This document shows positions 13,952-21,788 of a stretch of 21,793 nt of DNA, one piece after another. The translations under genes and the position numbers were made by a program. Source of the DNA: an uncultured Collinsella sp. (GTDB lineage Bacteria > Actinomycetota > Coriobacteriia > Coriobacteriales > Coriobacteriaceae); NCBI GenBank assembly GCA_947002045.1, contig CAMQJB010000036.1:1-21793 (forward strand). The letters run 5' to 3'. The notes under the pieces were generated by a model, which worked only from the letters and a program-made list of their open reading frames with translations, was not told the origin of the DNA and ran no database searches. How positions within the stretch are numbered: position 1 is the first letter of the stretch; each line of letters opens with the position of its first letter.

Positions 13952-15256
13952 ATGCAGACGATCTACCAGAAGATGGAAACCACCGAACTCGATGCCGCCA
14001 TCGAGGCGCTCAAAGCCGAGGTCGCCGAGGTCAAGGCCAAGGGCCTGGCGCTCGACATGGCCCGCGGCAAGCCGTCGCCCTCCCAGGTGGACATCTCTCG
14101 ACCCATGCTCGATATCCTCAATGCCGATGCCGATCTGCACGACGGCAACGTCGACTGCTCCAACTACGGTTGCTTTGAGGGCATTCCCTCGGCACGCAAG
14201 CTGGCGGGGGAGTTCCTGGGTTGCCCCGCCGAGCAGACGCTCGTACTGGGTTCGTCGAGCCTGCTGATCGAGCACGATATCGCCGGCATGTTCTGGCGCT
14301 GCGGCTCGTGCGGCAGCGAGCCTTGGGAGGCTTATGAGACCGCGCATGACGGCAAGAAGGTCAAGTTCCTGTGCCCTGTTCCCGGCTACGACCGCCACTT
14401 TGGCATCACTGCCGACTTGGGTATCGAGAATGTCCCCGTCGCGATGACCGACAACGGCCCCGACATGGACGAGGTCGAGCGCCTGGTTGCCGCCGACGAC
14501 TCCATCAAGGGTATCTGGTGCGTGCCCAAGTATTCCAACCCCACGGGCATCACCTTTAGCGAGGACACCGTGCGTCGCCTGGTCGAGATGCCCACGGCCG
14601 CGCCCGATTTCCGCATCTTCTGGGACAACGCCTACTGCGTGCACGACCTGTACGACGAGACCGACGAGCTCGCCAACATCTTTGACCTCGCTCGCGCGGC
14701 GGGCACCGAGGACCGCGTGGTGGCCTTTGCATCGACGTCCAAGATCACCTTCCCGGGCGCCGGCATCGGCTTTATCGGTGCGAGCCCCGCGGTTATCGCG
14801 GAGTTCTCCAAGCGCCTGAAGGCCGGCCTTATCAGCGCCGACAAGCTCAACCAGCTGCGCCACGTACGCTTCCTTCCCACCATCGAGGCGGTCAAGGAGC
14901 ACATGAAAAAGCATGCCGAGTTCCTGCGTCCGCGCTTTGAGGCCGTCGAGCGCAAGCTCACCGAGGGCTTGGGCGACACAGACTGTGCCACCTGGACGCA
15001 CCCCCGCGGCGGCTACTTTGTAAGCTTCGATGGTCCCGAGGGCTCGGCCCAGAAGGTCGCCGCGCTTTGCGCCGACCTGGGCGTCAAGCTCACGCCGGCC
15101 GGTGCTACCTGGCCCTATGGCAAGGACCCGCGCGACACCAACATCCGCATCGCGCCGAGCTATCCCACAGTCGAGGACCTGGAGGCCGCGCTCGATGTGC
15201 TGGTGCTGGCTGTGAAGCTGGTCGCTGCCGAGCTTGCGCGTGCCGAGCGCGCCTAA
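13952..15256 (+). CDS. PLP-dependent aspartate aminotransferase (PF12897-type)
   Basis: Cytoplasmic fold-type I aminotransferase, 434 residues, of the distinct bacterial aspartate aminotransferase group (Corynebacterium AspT-like, Pfam PF12897), often misannotated as a MocR/GntR aminotransferase domain. Visible features are LDMARGKPSPSQVDISRPML near the N-terminus, YSNPTG (substrate-binding Asn), FWDNAYCVHDLY (cofactor-binding Asp and Tyr), FASTSKITFPGAG with the Schiff-base lysine at residue 264, and NIRIAPS with the C-terminal Arg that binds the alpha-carboxylate. It probably transfers the amino group between aspartate and 2-oxoglutarate. There is no N-terminal DNA-binding domain. The ATG has GAAAGG upstream. 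The STAS gene follows after 51 nt. Confidence 0.88.
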   Translation: MQTIYQKMETTELDAAIEALKAEVAEVKAKGLALDMARGKPSPSQVDISRPMLDILNADADLHDGNVDCSNYGCFEGIPSARKLAGEFLGCPAEQTLVLGSSSLLIEHDIAGMFWRCGSCGSEPWEAYETAHDGKKVKFLCPVPGYDRHFGITADLGIENVPVAMTDNGPDMDEVERLVAADDSIKGIWCVPKYSNPTGITFSEDTVRRLVEMPTAAPDFRIFWDNAYCVHDLYDETDELANIFDLARAAGTEDRVVAFASTSKITFPGAGIGFIGASPAVIAEFSKRLKAGLISADKLNQLRHVRFLPTIEAVKEHMKKHAEFLRPRFEAVERKLTEGLGDTDCATWTHPRGGYFVSFDGPEGSAQKVAALCADLGVKLTPAGATWPYGKDPRDTNIRIAPSYPTVEDLEAALDVLVLAVKLVAAELARAERA

Positions 15257-15307
15257 CGCGCGGCTTCCCGTACTATCCGCACTTTCGATACGTAAAGGAG
15301 CGTATAC

Positions 15308-15622
15308 ATGGATTTGGGTATTTCCACCAACCCCACGCCAGAGCTCTATACCATTAAGGTAACCGGCGAGATTGATATCTCCAATGCCGATAGTCTGCGC
15401 AACGCCATCGACTTGGCGCTCGAGCAGCCCACCGAGGCCGTTGAGCTCGACTTTGCCCAGGTGAGCTACATTGATTCGACGGGCATTGGCGTGCTCGTGG
15501 GCGCCGCGCACCACGCGGTCGACCACGGCAAGCGCTTTAGCTGCACCAATGTGCAGCCCCCGGTGATGCGCGTGGTTCAGCTGCTGGGCGTCGACCAGGA
15601 GATCTCGATCACGGCGGCATAA
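15308..15622 (+). CDS. STAS-domain anti-sigma factor antagonist
   Basis: This 104-residue stand-alone STAS protein resembles SpoIIAA/RsbV. Its strand-helix order is typical, with TGEIDISNADSLRNAI (19-34) and YIDSTGIGVLVGA (54-66); Ser57 in DSTG is the expected phosphorylation site for an anti-sigma kinase. Such proteins, when unphosphorylated, bind an anti-sigma factor and release a sigma factor. No kinase or sigma gene lies in the window, so its partner is encoded elsewhere. The ATG has AAAGGAG 7 nt upstream. Weak dyads follow the stop (GCCC/GGGC and TGCC/GGCA) without a T-tract. Confidence 0.9.
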   Translation: MDLGISTNPTPELYTIKVTGEIDISNADSLRNAIDLALEQPTEAVELDFAQVSYIDSTGIGVLVGAAHHAVDHGKRFSCTNVQPPVMRVVQLLGVDQEISITAA

Positions 15623-15670
15623 GCCCTGCCCCAAAAGGGCGTGCCGTTTGGCATATGTTTGTGATGCGCT

Positions 15671-15699
15671 CGGACGTTTTGGCGTCCGGGCGCTATACT
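15671..15699 (+). promoter_or_regulatory. Probable tat operon promoter with -35 hairpin
   Basis: TATACT at 15694-15699 is a likely -10. The sequence at the -35 distance lies within a perfect 6-bp dyad CGGACG-TTTTGG-CGTCCG (15671-15688), which could be an operator or an end-of-transcript hairpin for the STAS gene. The tatB start follows about 75 nt downstream. Confidence 0.35.
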
Positions 15700-15774
15700 T
15701 GACCGAATGAATAGACGAGTTCCGGCCGAATGGCGCGGTGCGGGCTCGACTCACATCGAGCCTTGGAGGTATGT

Positions 15775-16356
15775 GTGTTTGGTATTGGAGAGGGTGAGCT
15801 CGCGATCATCGTGGTCTTCGGCTTTTTGCTGTTTGGCCCGGATAAGCTCCCACAGATGGGCCGCACGATCGGCCGTGCCATCCGTCAGTTCCGCGAGACG
15901 CAGGAAAAGATGACGGCCGTTGTTCAGTCTGAGATTATCGATCCGGTAAGTGAGGCCGCTTCGGCACCGGTCAAGCCCAAGAAGACTGCCGTCGATGACG
16001 ATTCCGATGCGGACAAGGATGCCGCCGAGACGGCAGCGCCCGCCAAGAAGGAGACCTTTGCCGAGCGCCGTGCCCGCCTTGCTGCCGAGAAGGCCGCGAG
16101 CGAGGCTGCCGCCGAGGGCGAGGGTGCTGCTGAGGAGGCCGAGGGTGCCGAGCCTGCCGCTGCCGCCGAGCCTGTCGTCGAGCCCGAGCCTGCTGCAGAA
16201 CCGGAGCCCGAGCCCGAGCCGGTAGAGCCCACGACGGCCGACCTCTACGCCCGTCGTCCCCGCAAGCGCAAGGCCGTCGTCGACCAGCTCGCCCGCGAGC
16301 TCGAGGCCGAGGACGACGCCGCTGCCGCCGACGCCTCGAAGGGAGGCGATGAGTAA
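15775..16356 (+). CDS. tatB: Twin-arginine translocase subunit TatA/TatB
   Basis: Single-span Tat component that works with TatC to export folded proteins. The 193-residue product starts at GTG 15775 (GGAGG 5 nt upstream) with MFGIGEGELAIIVVFGFLLFGPDKLPQMG, the canonical short membrane helix, FGP hinge and amphipathic helix. FGP followed by LPQMGR leans to TatB, but TatA and TatB are hard to separate in actinobacteria. The long tail (about 70-170) is Ala/Glu/Pro-rich, with EPEPEPEP-like repeats, and is probably disordered and cytoplasmic; a basic RRPRKRK patch follows. The TAA stop overlaps the tatC ATG by one base, showing tight coupling. Confidence 0.88.
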   Translation: MFGIGEGELAIIVVFGFLLFGPDKLPQMGRTIGRAIRQFRETQEKMTAVVQSEIIDPVSEAASAPVKPKKTAVDDDSDADKDAAETAAPAKKETFAERRARLAAEKAASEAAAEGEGAAEEAEGAEPAAAAEPVVEPEPAAEPEPEPEPVEPTTADLYARRPRKRKAVVDQLARELEAEDDAAAADASKGGDE

Positions 16357-17147
16357 TGCCTATCGGACCTGCGCGCATGCCGCTCTTCGATCACCTGGGA
16401 GAGCTCCGTCGCCGCCTGACTATCGTGGTCGTGTCGGTGTTTGCCGCCGCCATCGTGCTGTATTTCGCCACGCCCGTGGTGCTCGACATCCTGGAAGACC
16501 CCATCCGCTCCTTTGTGCCGGACGGTAAGTTCTACATCACCACCACGCTCGGCGGCTTTGGCCTGCGCTTCTCGCTGGCCATCAAGATGGCCGTGGTCAT
16601 GTGCACGCCCATGATCATCTGGCAGATTCTAGCATTTTTCCTGCCGGCGCTGCGTCCCAACGAGCGCAAATGGGTCGTGCCCACGGTGCTCGCCTCGACG
16701 GTGCTGTTCTTCCTGGGCGCCATCTTCTGCTATTTCATCATCATCCCGGCGGGCTTTGAGTGGCTTATCGGCGAGACCTCGGCCGTCGCCACGGCGCTGC
16801 CCGACCTGGAGAACTACGTCAACATGGAGCTGCTCTTTATGATCGGCTTTGGCGTGGCGTTTGAGCTGCCGCTCATCATCTTCTACCTGTCCGTCTTCCA
16901 CATCGTGTCCTACGCTGCTTTCCGCGGTGCCTGGCGTTATGTATACGTTGGCCTGCTTGTGGGATCGGCTGTGATTACGCCCGACGGCTCGCCCGTTACG
17001 CTGGGCCTCATGTATGGTGCCCTGCTCTCGCTCTACGAGATTTCGCTTGCCATCGCCCGTGTGGTCATTACCGCGCGCGAGGGCAAGGAGGGCTTGTTTG
17101 TGAGCCGTCTGGACCTGTTTTCGGACGACGAAGACGACGAGGAGTAA
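16356..17147 (+). CDS. tatC: Sec-independent translocase TatC
   Basis: Six-span membrane receptor that recognises twin-arginine signal peptides. The 263-residue product has the N-terminal signature FDHLGELRRRL (11-21) with the essential Glu, a periplasmic loop after the first span, the conserved FFLPALRPNERKW segment, and FELPLIIFYLS with the conserved Glu-x-Pro; length and hydrophobic profile fit the family. The C-terminus ends in an acidic DDEDDEE cluster. It overlaps tatB by one base and is followed by hypA after 6 nt, so these genes are almost certainly one operon. Confidence 0.95.
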   Translation: MPIGPARMPLFDHLGELRRRLTIVVVSVFAAAIVLYFATPVVLDILEDPIRSFVPDGKFYITTTLGGFGLRFSLAIKMAVVMCTPMIIWQILAFFLPALRPNERKWVVPTVLASTVLFFLGAIFCYFIIIPAGFEWLIGETSAVATALPDLENYVNMELLFMIGFGVAFELPLIIFYLSVFHIVSYAAFRGAWRYVYVGLLVGSAVITPDGSPVTLGLMYGALLSLYEISLAIARVVITAREGKEGLFVSRLDLFSDDEDDEE

Positions 17148-17153
17148 ATCGGT

Positions 17154-17510
17154 ATGCACGAGGTTGGCATTGTCAACGGCATACTCGATACAGTGATTCG
17201 CGCGGCGCGTGGGGCGGGGGCCTCGCGCGCCGTTTTGGTAACGCTGCGTATCGGGGATATGACCGAGGTCGTGCGCGAGGCGCTCGACTTTGCGTGGGAG
17301 ACGTTTCGTGACGAGGACCCGCTCACGCGCGGCTGCGAGCTTGCCGTGGAGGAGGTCCATCCACAAAGCGAGTGCTTGGACTGCGGTGAGGTCTTTGAGC
17401 ACGACCGTTTCCATTGCCGCTGCCCCCAGTGCGGCGGCGCCAACGTGCGCCTGCTGCACGGCCGCGAGCTCGACATCGCCAGTATCGAAATCGAAACCCC
17501 CGACGATTAG
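17154..17510 (+). CDS. hypA: [NiFe]-hydrogenase nickel metallochaperone HypA
   Basis: Cytoplasmic nickel chaperone that delivers Ni to the hydrogenase large subunit together with HypB. The 118-residue product begins Met-His-Glu, the nickel-binding N-terminus, and carries the zinc site as two CxxC pairs (Cys74/77 and Cys90/93, in CLDCG and CPQCGG); an extra Cys88 is present. The length is normal. The start codon lies 6 nt after tatC, with only a weak ribosome binding site, consistent with coupling. HypC, D, E and F are not in the window, so the remaining maturation genes must be elsewhere. A role with another nickel enzyme cannot be excluded. Confidence 0.93.
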   Translation: MHEVGIVNGILDTVIRAARGAGASRAVLVTLRIGDMTEVVREALDFAWETFRDEDPLTRGCELAVEEVHPQSECLDCGEVFEHDRFHCRCPQCGGANVRLLHGRELDIASIEIETPDD

Positions 17511-17565
17511 CCCGCCAGCCACCTGGGGACGGGGTATAAATGTTGGAAATTAAGGAGTGCCGAAT

Positions 17566-18249
17566 ATGGCCGAGAAAACGATTGATATCGCGTCGCCGAT
17601 TCTGTCGCGCAATGAGCGCCTGGCAGATCAGCTGCGACAGCGATTTAAAGAGACAAACACCTATGTGATCAATGTGCTGTCGAGCCCCGGCTCGGGCAAG
17701 ACTACCACGATCCTGGGCACCAACGAGCGCCTGCGCGACAAGGCCGGCCTGCGCTGCGCCGTTATCGAGGGCGATATCGCCTCGGATGTCGACGCCATCA
17801 CCATGAAGGAAGCCGGCATGCCCGCCATCCAGATTAACACGGGCGGCCTGTGCCACCTCGAGGGCAACATGATCATGGAGGCCGTTGACGCGTTCGACCA
17901 AGCGGTGGGCCTTCAAAATATCGACGTCATCTTTATCGAAAACGTGGGCAACCTGGTCTGCCCGGTCGACTTTGACTTGGGCGAAAACCTGTCCATCATG
18001 ATTCTCTCGGTGCCCGAGGGCGACGACAAGCCTATCAAGTACCCGGGCATCTTCCAGCACGCCGGCGCACAGCTGCTCAACAAGGTCGACGTGGCTCCGG
18101 CTTTCGATTTTGACATGGATAGGTATACTAAGACACTCGATGACCTCAATCCGCAGGCGCCGCGGTTTGCCGTGAGCGCGCGCAAGGGCGAGGGCATGGA
18201 TGCCTGGTGCGATTGGCTCATCGGGCAGATTGAGCAAGCAAGGGCGTAA
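17566..18249 (+). CDS. hypB: [NiFe]-hydrogenase GTPase HypB
   Basis: SIMIBI-class GTPase that powers nickel insertion with HypA. The 227-residue product has Walker A SSPGSGKTT (39-47), the metal-site Cys96-His97 in GGLCHLEG, Cys132 in NLVCPVDFDLGE, and the guanine-specificity NKVD (172-175). There is no His-rich stretch and no CxxCGC motif at the N-terminus, so it is the minimal type without nickel storage. I chose the ATG at 17566, with AAGGAG 8 nt upstream; an in-frame GTG at 17557 overlaps that site. It lies 55 nt after hypA and 54 nt before the topoisomerase gene. Confidence 0.95.
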   Translation: MAEKTIDIASPILSRNERLADQLRQRFKETNTYVINVLSSPGSGKTTTILGTNERLRDKAGLRCAVIEGDIASDVDAITMKEAGMPAIQINTGGLCHLEGNMIMEAVDAFDQAVGLQNIDVIFIENVGNLVCPVDFDLGENLSIMILSVPEGDDKPIKYPGIFQHAGAQLLNKVDVAPAFDFDMDRYTKTLDDLNPQAPRFAVSARKGEGMDAWCDWLIGQIEQARA

Positions 18250-18303
18250 GTCGGCCGCCATACGGGCGGGCGTAGCCGCAGAGATACGAGATAGGAGCCT
18301 CTT

Positions 18304-20892
18304 TTGAAGCTCATCATCGCCGAGAAAAACGACGCCGCGCGTCAGATTGCCGAGCGTCTGTCCACGGGCAAGCCCAAAAAGGACAAGGTGTACAACACCG
18401 CCATCTACCGTTTTGAGTGGAAGGGCGAGGAGTGCGTGACCATCGGCCTTGCCGGTCACATCCTAGCGCCCGATTTTTGCGACAGCGTGCTGTTCGATAA
18501 AAAGCTGGGCTGGTATTCGGTCACCGAGGACGGCGAGATGCTGCCGGCCGACATACCCGATGGCCTGGCGCGTCCGCCCTACGACACCAAGCGCAAGCCG
18601 TTTCTTGCCGATGGCATCTCAATCAAGGGCTGGAAACTCGAGAGCCTGCCTTACCTCACCTGGGCGCCCGTCATTAAGCTACCGGCCGAGAAGGAACTCA
18701 TTCGTTCGCTCAAGAACCTCGCTAAAAAGTCTGACAGCGTCATCATCGCCACGGACTTCGATCGCGAGGGCGAGCTGATTGGTTCGGACGCCCTCAACAA
18801 GGTGCGCGAGGTTGCGCCCGACTTGCCGGTCGCCCGCGCCCAGTACTCTTCGTTTACCAAGGCCGAGATCACGCACGCCTTCGATAATCTCGTCTCGCTC
18901 GACCAGAATCTGGCCGACGCCGGCGAGAGCCGCCAGCACATCGACCTCATTTGGGGTGCGGTGCTCACGCGCTACCTGACGCTCGCCAAGTTTGGCGGCT
19001 TTGGTAACGTGCGCTCTGCCGGCCGTGTGCAGACGCCGACGCTTGCCCTGGTGGTCGAGCGCGAGCGCGAGCGCATGGCGTTTGTGCCCGAGGACTATTG
19101 GCAGATCCGCGGCATGGGCGCCGCACAGGGTGCTGCCGAGGATGACCGCTTTAAGATCGCTCACAAGACGGCACGCTTTACCGACAAAGACGCTGCCGAG
19201 ACGGCGTACGGCCATGTCGACGGCGTTGCGACGGCGACCGTTGCCGCGGTGACCAAGCGCTCGCGTAAGCAGCAGCCGCCCACGCCGTTTGCGACCACCT
19301 CGCTGCAGGCTGCCGCCGCGGCCGAGGGCATTTCGCCTGCGCGTACCATGCGCATCGCCGAGTCCCTCTACATGGCCGGTCTCATCAGCTACCCGCGTGT
19401 CGACAATACCGTGTACCCTGCGACGCTCGATCTGGGCGCCGTGGTGAGCGACCTTGCAAAGATCAACCCGGCGCTGGCGCCCGTGTGCAAAAAGGTGCTC
19501 GCCGGCCCCATGAAGCCCACGCGCGGCAAAGTCGAAACCACCGACCACCCGCCTATCTATCCCACGGGCGAGGGCGATCCGTCCGCGCTCGACGGTGGCC
19601 AGCGCAAGCTCTACGACCTCATCGCCCGTCGCTTCCTGGCAACGCTCATGGGTCCCGCGACCATCGAGAACACCAAGCTCGAGCTCGACGTCAATGGTGA
19701 GCCGTTCGTGGCTTCGGGCGATGTGCTCGTGACCCCGGGTTTCCGTGAGGCGTATCCGTATGGACTCAAGCGCGACGAGCAGATGCCGCCGCTGGAGCAG
19801 GGCGATGCGGTCGACGTGTTCGACATTAAGCTCGAGGCCAAGCAGACCGAGCCGCCCGCACGCTACAGCCAGGGCAAGCTCGTGCAGGAGATGGAAAAGC
19901 GCGGCCTGGGCACCAAGTCCACGCGCGCGAGCATCATCGAGCGCCTGTACGCCGTGCGCTATCTCAAAAACGATCCCGTGGAGCCGAGCCAGCTGGGCAT
20001 CGCCATCATCGATGCACTGTCGCAGTTTGCCCCGCGCATCACGAGCCCCGATATGACCAGCGAGCTCGACGGCGACATGACCCGCGTGGAGCGCGGCGAG
20101 GACACCGAAGAGCATGTCGTGACGCACTCGCGCGCGCTGCTGGCCGGTGTGCTCGACGAGCTGCTCAAGCATACGCAGGAACTGGGCGATGCTATCAGCG
20201 ACGCCGTCACGGCCGATGCGCGCGTGGGCGCCTGCCCCAAGTGCGGCAAGGACTTGGTTATGAAGACGAGCGCCAAGACCCGCGGCAGCTTTATCGGCTG
20301 CATGGGCTGGCCCGACTGCGATGTGACCTATCCGGTGCCGAGCGGCGTCAAGGTGAGCCCGCTCGAGGGCGAGGCTGCTGTGTGCCCCGAATGCGGTGCG
20401 CCGCGCATTAAGTGCCAGCCGTTCCGCCAAAAGGCTTTCGAGATTTGCGTGAACCCCACATGCCCCACCAACTACGAGCCCGACCTTAAGGTGGGCGAGT
20501 GCAAGGTGTGCGCCGAGGCAGGACGCCATGGCGACCTGATCGCACACAAGAGCGAGAAGAGCGGCAAGCGCTTTATCCGCTGCACCAACTATGACGACTG
20601 CGGCGTGAGCTATCCGCTGCCGGCGCGTGGCAAGCTCGAGGCGACGGGCGAGACCTGTCCCGAGTGCGGCGCTCCCATCGTGGTGGTCAACACGGCGCGC
20701 GGTCCGTGGCGTATCTGCGTCAACATGGACTGCCCGACCAAGGAGAAGAAGCCCGCCCGCGGCCGCAAGACTGCGACCAAGGCGAGCACGGCGAAGAAGA
20801 CCACGGCGAAAAAGACGACTGCTGCCAAGAAGACGACCGCCAAGAAGACTGCCGCGAAAAAGACGACCACCAAGAAGGCCGCCGATAAGTAA
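18304..20892 (+). CDS. Type IA DNA topoisomerase, archaeal-like, basic tail
   Basis: Relaxes negative supercoils by passing single strands. The 862-residue product begins at a TTG (18304, AGGAG upstream). Residues 1-160 form the Toprim domain with Glu7 and DFDREGE (151-157); RSAGRVQTPTL (237-247) is conserved, and GLISYPRVDNTVYP supplies the catalytic Tyr363. MKLIIAEKNDAARQIAERL and SYPRVDNTVYP resemble archaeal TopA and TopB-like enzymes more than E. coli TopA (GLITYMRTD). Four CxxC-type zinc clusters follow (about 643-810), then a Lys/Thr/Ala tail of AKKTT-like repeats resembling a histone-H1 tail, as in mycobacterial TopA. It is the last gene of the tat-hyp run, 54 nt after hypB. Whether it is the main topA or a second enzyme cannot be told here. 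Confidence 0.93.
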   Translation: MKLIIAEKNDAARQIAERLSTGKPKKDKVYNTAIYRFEWKGEECVTIGLAGHILAPDFCDSVLFDKKLGWYSVTEDGEMLPADIPDGLARPPYDTKRKPFLADGISIKGWKLESLPYLTWAPVIKLPAEKELIRSLKNLAKKSDSVIIATDFDREGELIGSDALNKVREVAPDLPVARAQYSSFTKAEITHAFDNLVSLDQNLADAGESRQHIDLIWGAVLTRYLTLAKFGGFGNVRSAGRVQTPTLALVVERERERMAFVPEDYWQIRGMGAAQGAAEDDRFKIAHKTARFTDKDAAETAYGHVDGVATATVAAVTKRSRKQQPPTPFATTSLQAAAAAEGISPARTMRIAESLYMAGLISYPRVDNTVYPATLDLGAVVSDLAKINPALAPVCKKVLAGPMKPTRGKVETTDHPPIYPTGEGDPSALDGGQRKLYDLIARRFLATLMGPATIENTKLELDVNGEPFVASGDVLVTPGFREAYPYGLKRDEQMPPLEQGDAVDVFDIKLEAKQTEPPARYSQGKLVQEMEKRGLGTKSTRASIIERLYAVRYLKNDPVEPSQLGIAIIDALSQFAPRITSPDMTSELDGDMTRVERGEDTEEHVVTHSRALLAGVLDELLKHTQELGDAISDAVTADARVGACPKCGKDLVMKTSAKTRGSFIGCMGWPDCDVTYPVPSGVKVSPLEGEAAVCPECGAPRIKCQPFRQKAFEICVNPTCPTNYEPDLKVGECKVCAEAGRHGDLIAHKSEKSGKRFIRCTNYDDCGVSYPLPARGKLEATGETCPECGAPIVVVNTARGPWRICVNMDCPTKEKKPARGRKTATKASTAKKTTAKKTTAAKKTTAKKTAAKKTTTKKAADK

Positions 20893-20909
20893 CGGCGCAG
20901 CCGAAACAT

Positions 20910-20967
20910 TGACTAAGACAAAAACGAGCGAGGGTCCCATGATTCTCGCTCGTTTTTGTCTTAGTCA
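20910..20967. terminator. Perfect 23-bp bidirectional terminator
   Basis: Arms 20910-20932 and 20945-20967 are perfectly complementary over 23 bp around a 12-nt loop. The stem contains A-run and T-run segments on both strands, so it can terminate the topoisomerase gene from the left and the minus-strand membrane protein from the right. It sits 17 nt after the topoisomerase stop. Confidence 0.85.
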
Positions 20968-20972
20968 TTGGG

Positions 20973-21015
20973 GACGTTCTTTAATGACTAGTCGTTTAAG
21001 AACGTCGCATGCGAC
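20973..21015. repeat. Cluster of two palindromes at the minus-gene 3' end
   Basis: A 34-nt near-palindrome (20973-21006, 15 of 17 pairs) has outer GACGTTCTT/AAGAACGTC arms and a central GACTAGTC. It overlaps a perfect 12-bp palindrome GTCGCATGCGAC (21004-21015), whose end enters the TAG stop of the minus-strand gene. GACTAGT recurs at 21013-21019. No T-tract follows, so terminator function is unlikely. It may be a mobile palindromic repeat or a protein-binding site. Confidence 0.6.
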
Positions 21016-21788
21016 TAGTTCACCTCGACGGGCTTGGCGCCGGGATAGCGGTCCTCAAAGTCCTGACGGTACTTGTTGCTGTTGGTTCCCGGCTCGTTGT
21101 CGTGTGCCAGCGGCGTCACGATTTCGTCCTTATGGTCCGCGGGCTTTGCGTACTTTAGGCTGATCTCCCAGGCATCGCAGATCGCGTCGATGCGGTTGTC
21201 CAGGTCGTCATACAGGGCAACGATGTCTTTCCAAGAACTGTAGTTCTTAGAGCTCATGGGGACGTCCAGGTCCTCGACGATATCGTAGTACTGCTCGATG
21301 GTGTCTTCCGTGCGCTCGGCGACGTCGGCGAGATTTTGACGGGCGGTGCGATCTTCTTCCAGATAGCTGTCATTGAAGGCCTGCGCGCAGGCGCGAACCT
21401 GGCTATCGAGATCTTCGAGCAGATCGTAGTATTCGCTCAGGCGACGGTAGAGGTTTTGCTCGGAGAGGGTCGCTTCGCCGCCATCCTCGTCGTCATCATC
21501 GTCATCGTCGTAAAGGCTATTGAAGTCGCCGAGGGGCTTAAGGTCGTCGGAGTCAACATCATGGTGCGGCTTAGTAATCTCGGCAGTCGTTTGCGTGGCG
21601 GCGTTGTCGAAAGGCTTGATCACAAAAAAGATGACCAAGGCGATGATGATTGCCACCAACACAACGATAACGGCGATAAGTACCTTGGTGCCGCTCTTTT
21701 TGGCGGCGGGGGCCTGCGGTGAATCGGGCGCGTGCGTAGATGCCGGTTGCTGTTGGGGCGGGGTGCCCGCGACGGGCATGCGCTGCAT
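21015..21788 (-). CDS. Single-pass membrane protein of unknown function, possibly partial
   Basis: I do not recognise this protein. The 257-residue frame starts at the ATG at 21788 but remains open to the window edge, so its true N-terminus may lie outside. Residues 1-34 are Pro/Gln/Ala-rich with a short Lys/Ser cluster, 36-57 form one strong hydrophobic helix, and the rest is outside or in the cell wall by topology: an Asp-rich tract (about 93-102, followed by Glu/Gly), then a charged helical domain with regularly spaced Tyr (about 110-205), ending in a polar tail. There are no cysteines in a zinc motif and no LPxTG. Actinobacterial proteins of this layout often carry an N-terminal zinc ribbon, which may be missing here. 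The TAG stop lies in a palindrome cluster. Confidence 0.7.
   Translation of the reverse strand: MQRMPVAGTPPQQQPASTHAPDSPQAPAAKKSGTKVLIAVIVVLVAIIIALVIFFVIKPFDNAATQTTAEITKPHHDVDSDDLKPLGDFNSLYDDDDDDDEDGGEATLSEQNLYRRLSEYYDLLEDLDSQVRACAQAFNDSYLEEDRTARQNLADVAERTEDTIEQYYDIVEDLDVPMSSKNYSSWKDIVALYDDLDNRIDAICDAWEISLKYAKPADHKDEIVTPLAHDNEPGTNSNKYRQDFEDRYPGAKPVEVN

Noticed and set aside
13910..15754. Long minus-strand frame across the aminotransferase and STAS genes
   Set aside because: It is a mirror of two well-recognised sense genes, with no ribosome binding site or recognisable domain.
17511..17545. GGGGACGGGGTATAAATG between hypA and hypB as an internal promoter
   Set aside because: TATAAA is present but no -35 at a proper distance was found; the short gap is better seen as within an operon.
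20755..20885. Repeated AAGAAGAC/ACC units as a possible CRISPR or tandem DNA repeat
   Set aside because: They encode the Lys/Thr/Ala tail of the topoisomerase in frame; no spacers or regular repeat length.
18679..20940. Very long open frame (about 750 codons) antisense to the topoisomerase gene
   Set aside because: High-GC genes with strong third-position bias create long antisense frames; the translation is low-complexity Ala/Arg/Gly/His/Leu with no family motif, and the sense protein is unmistakable.
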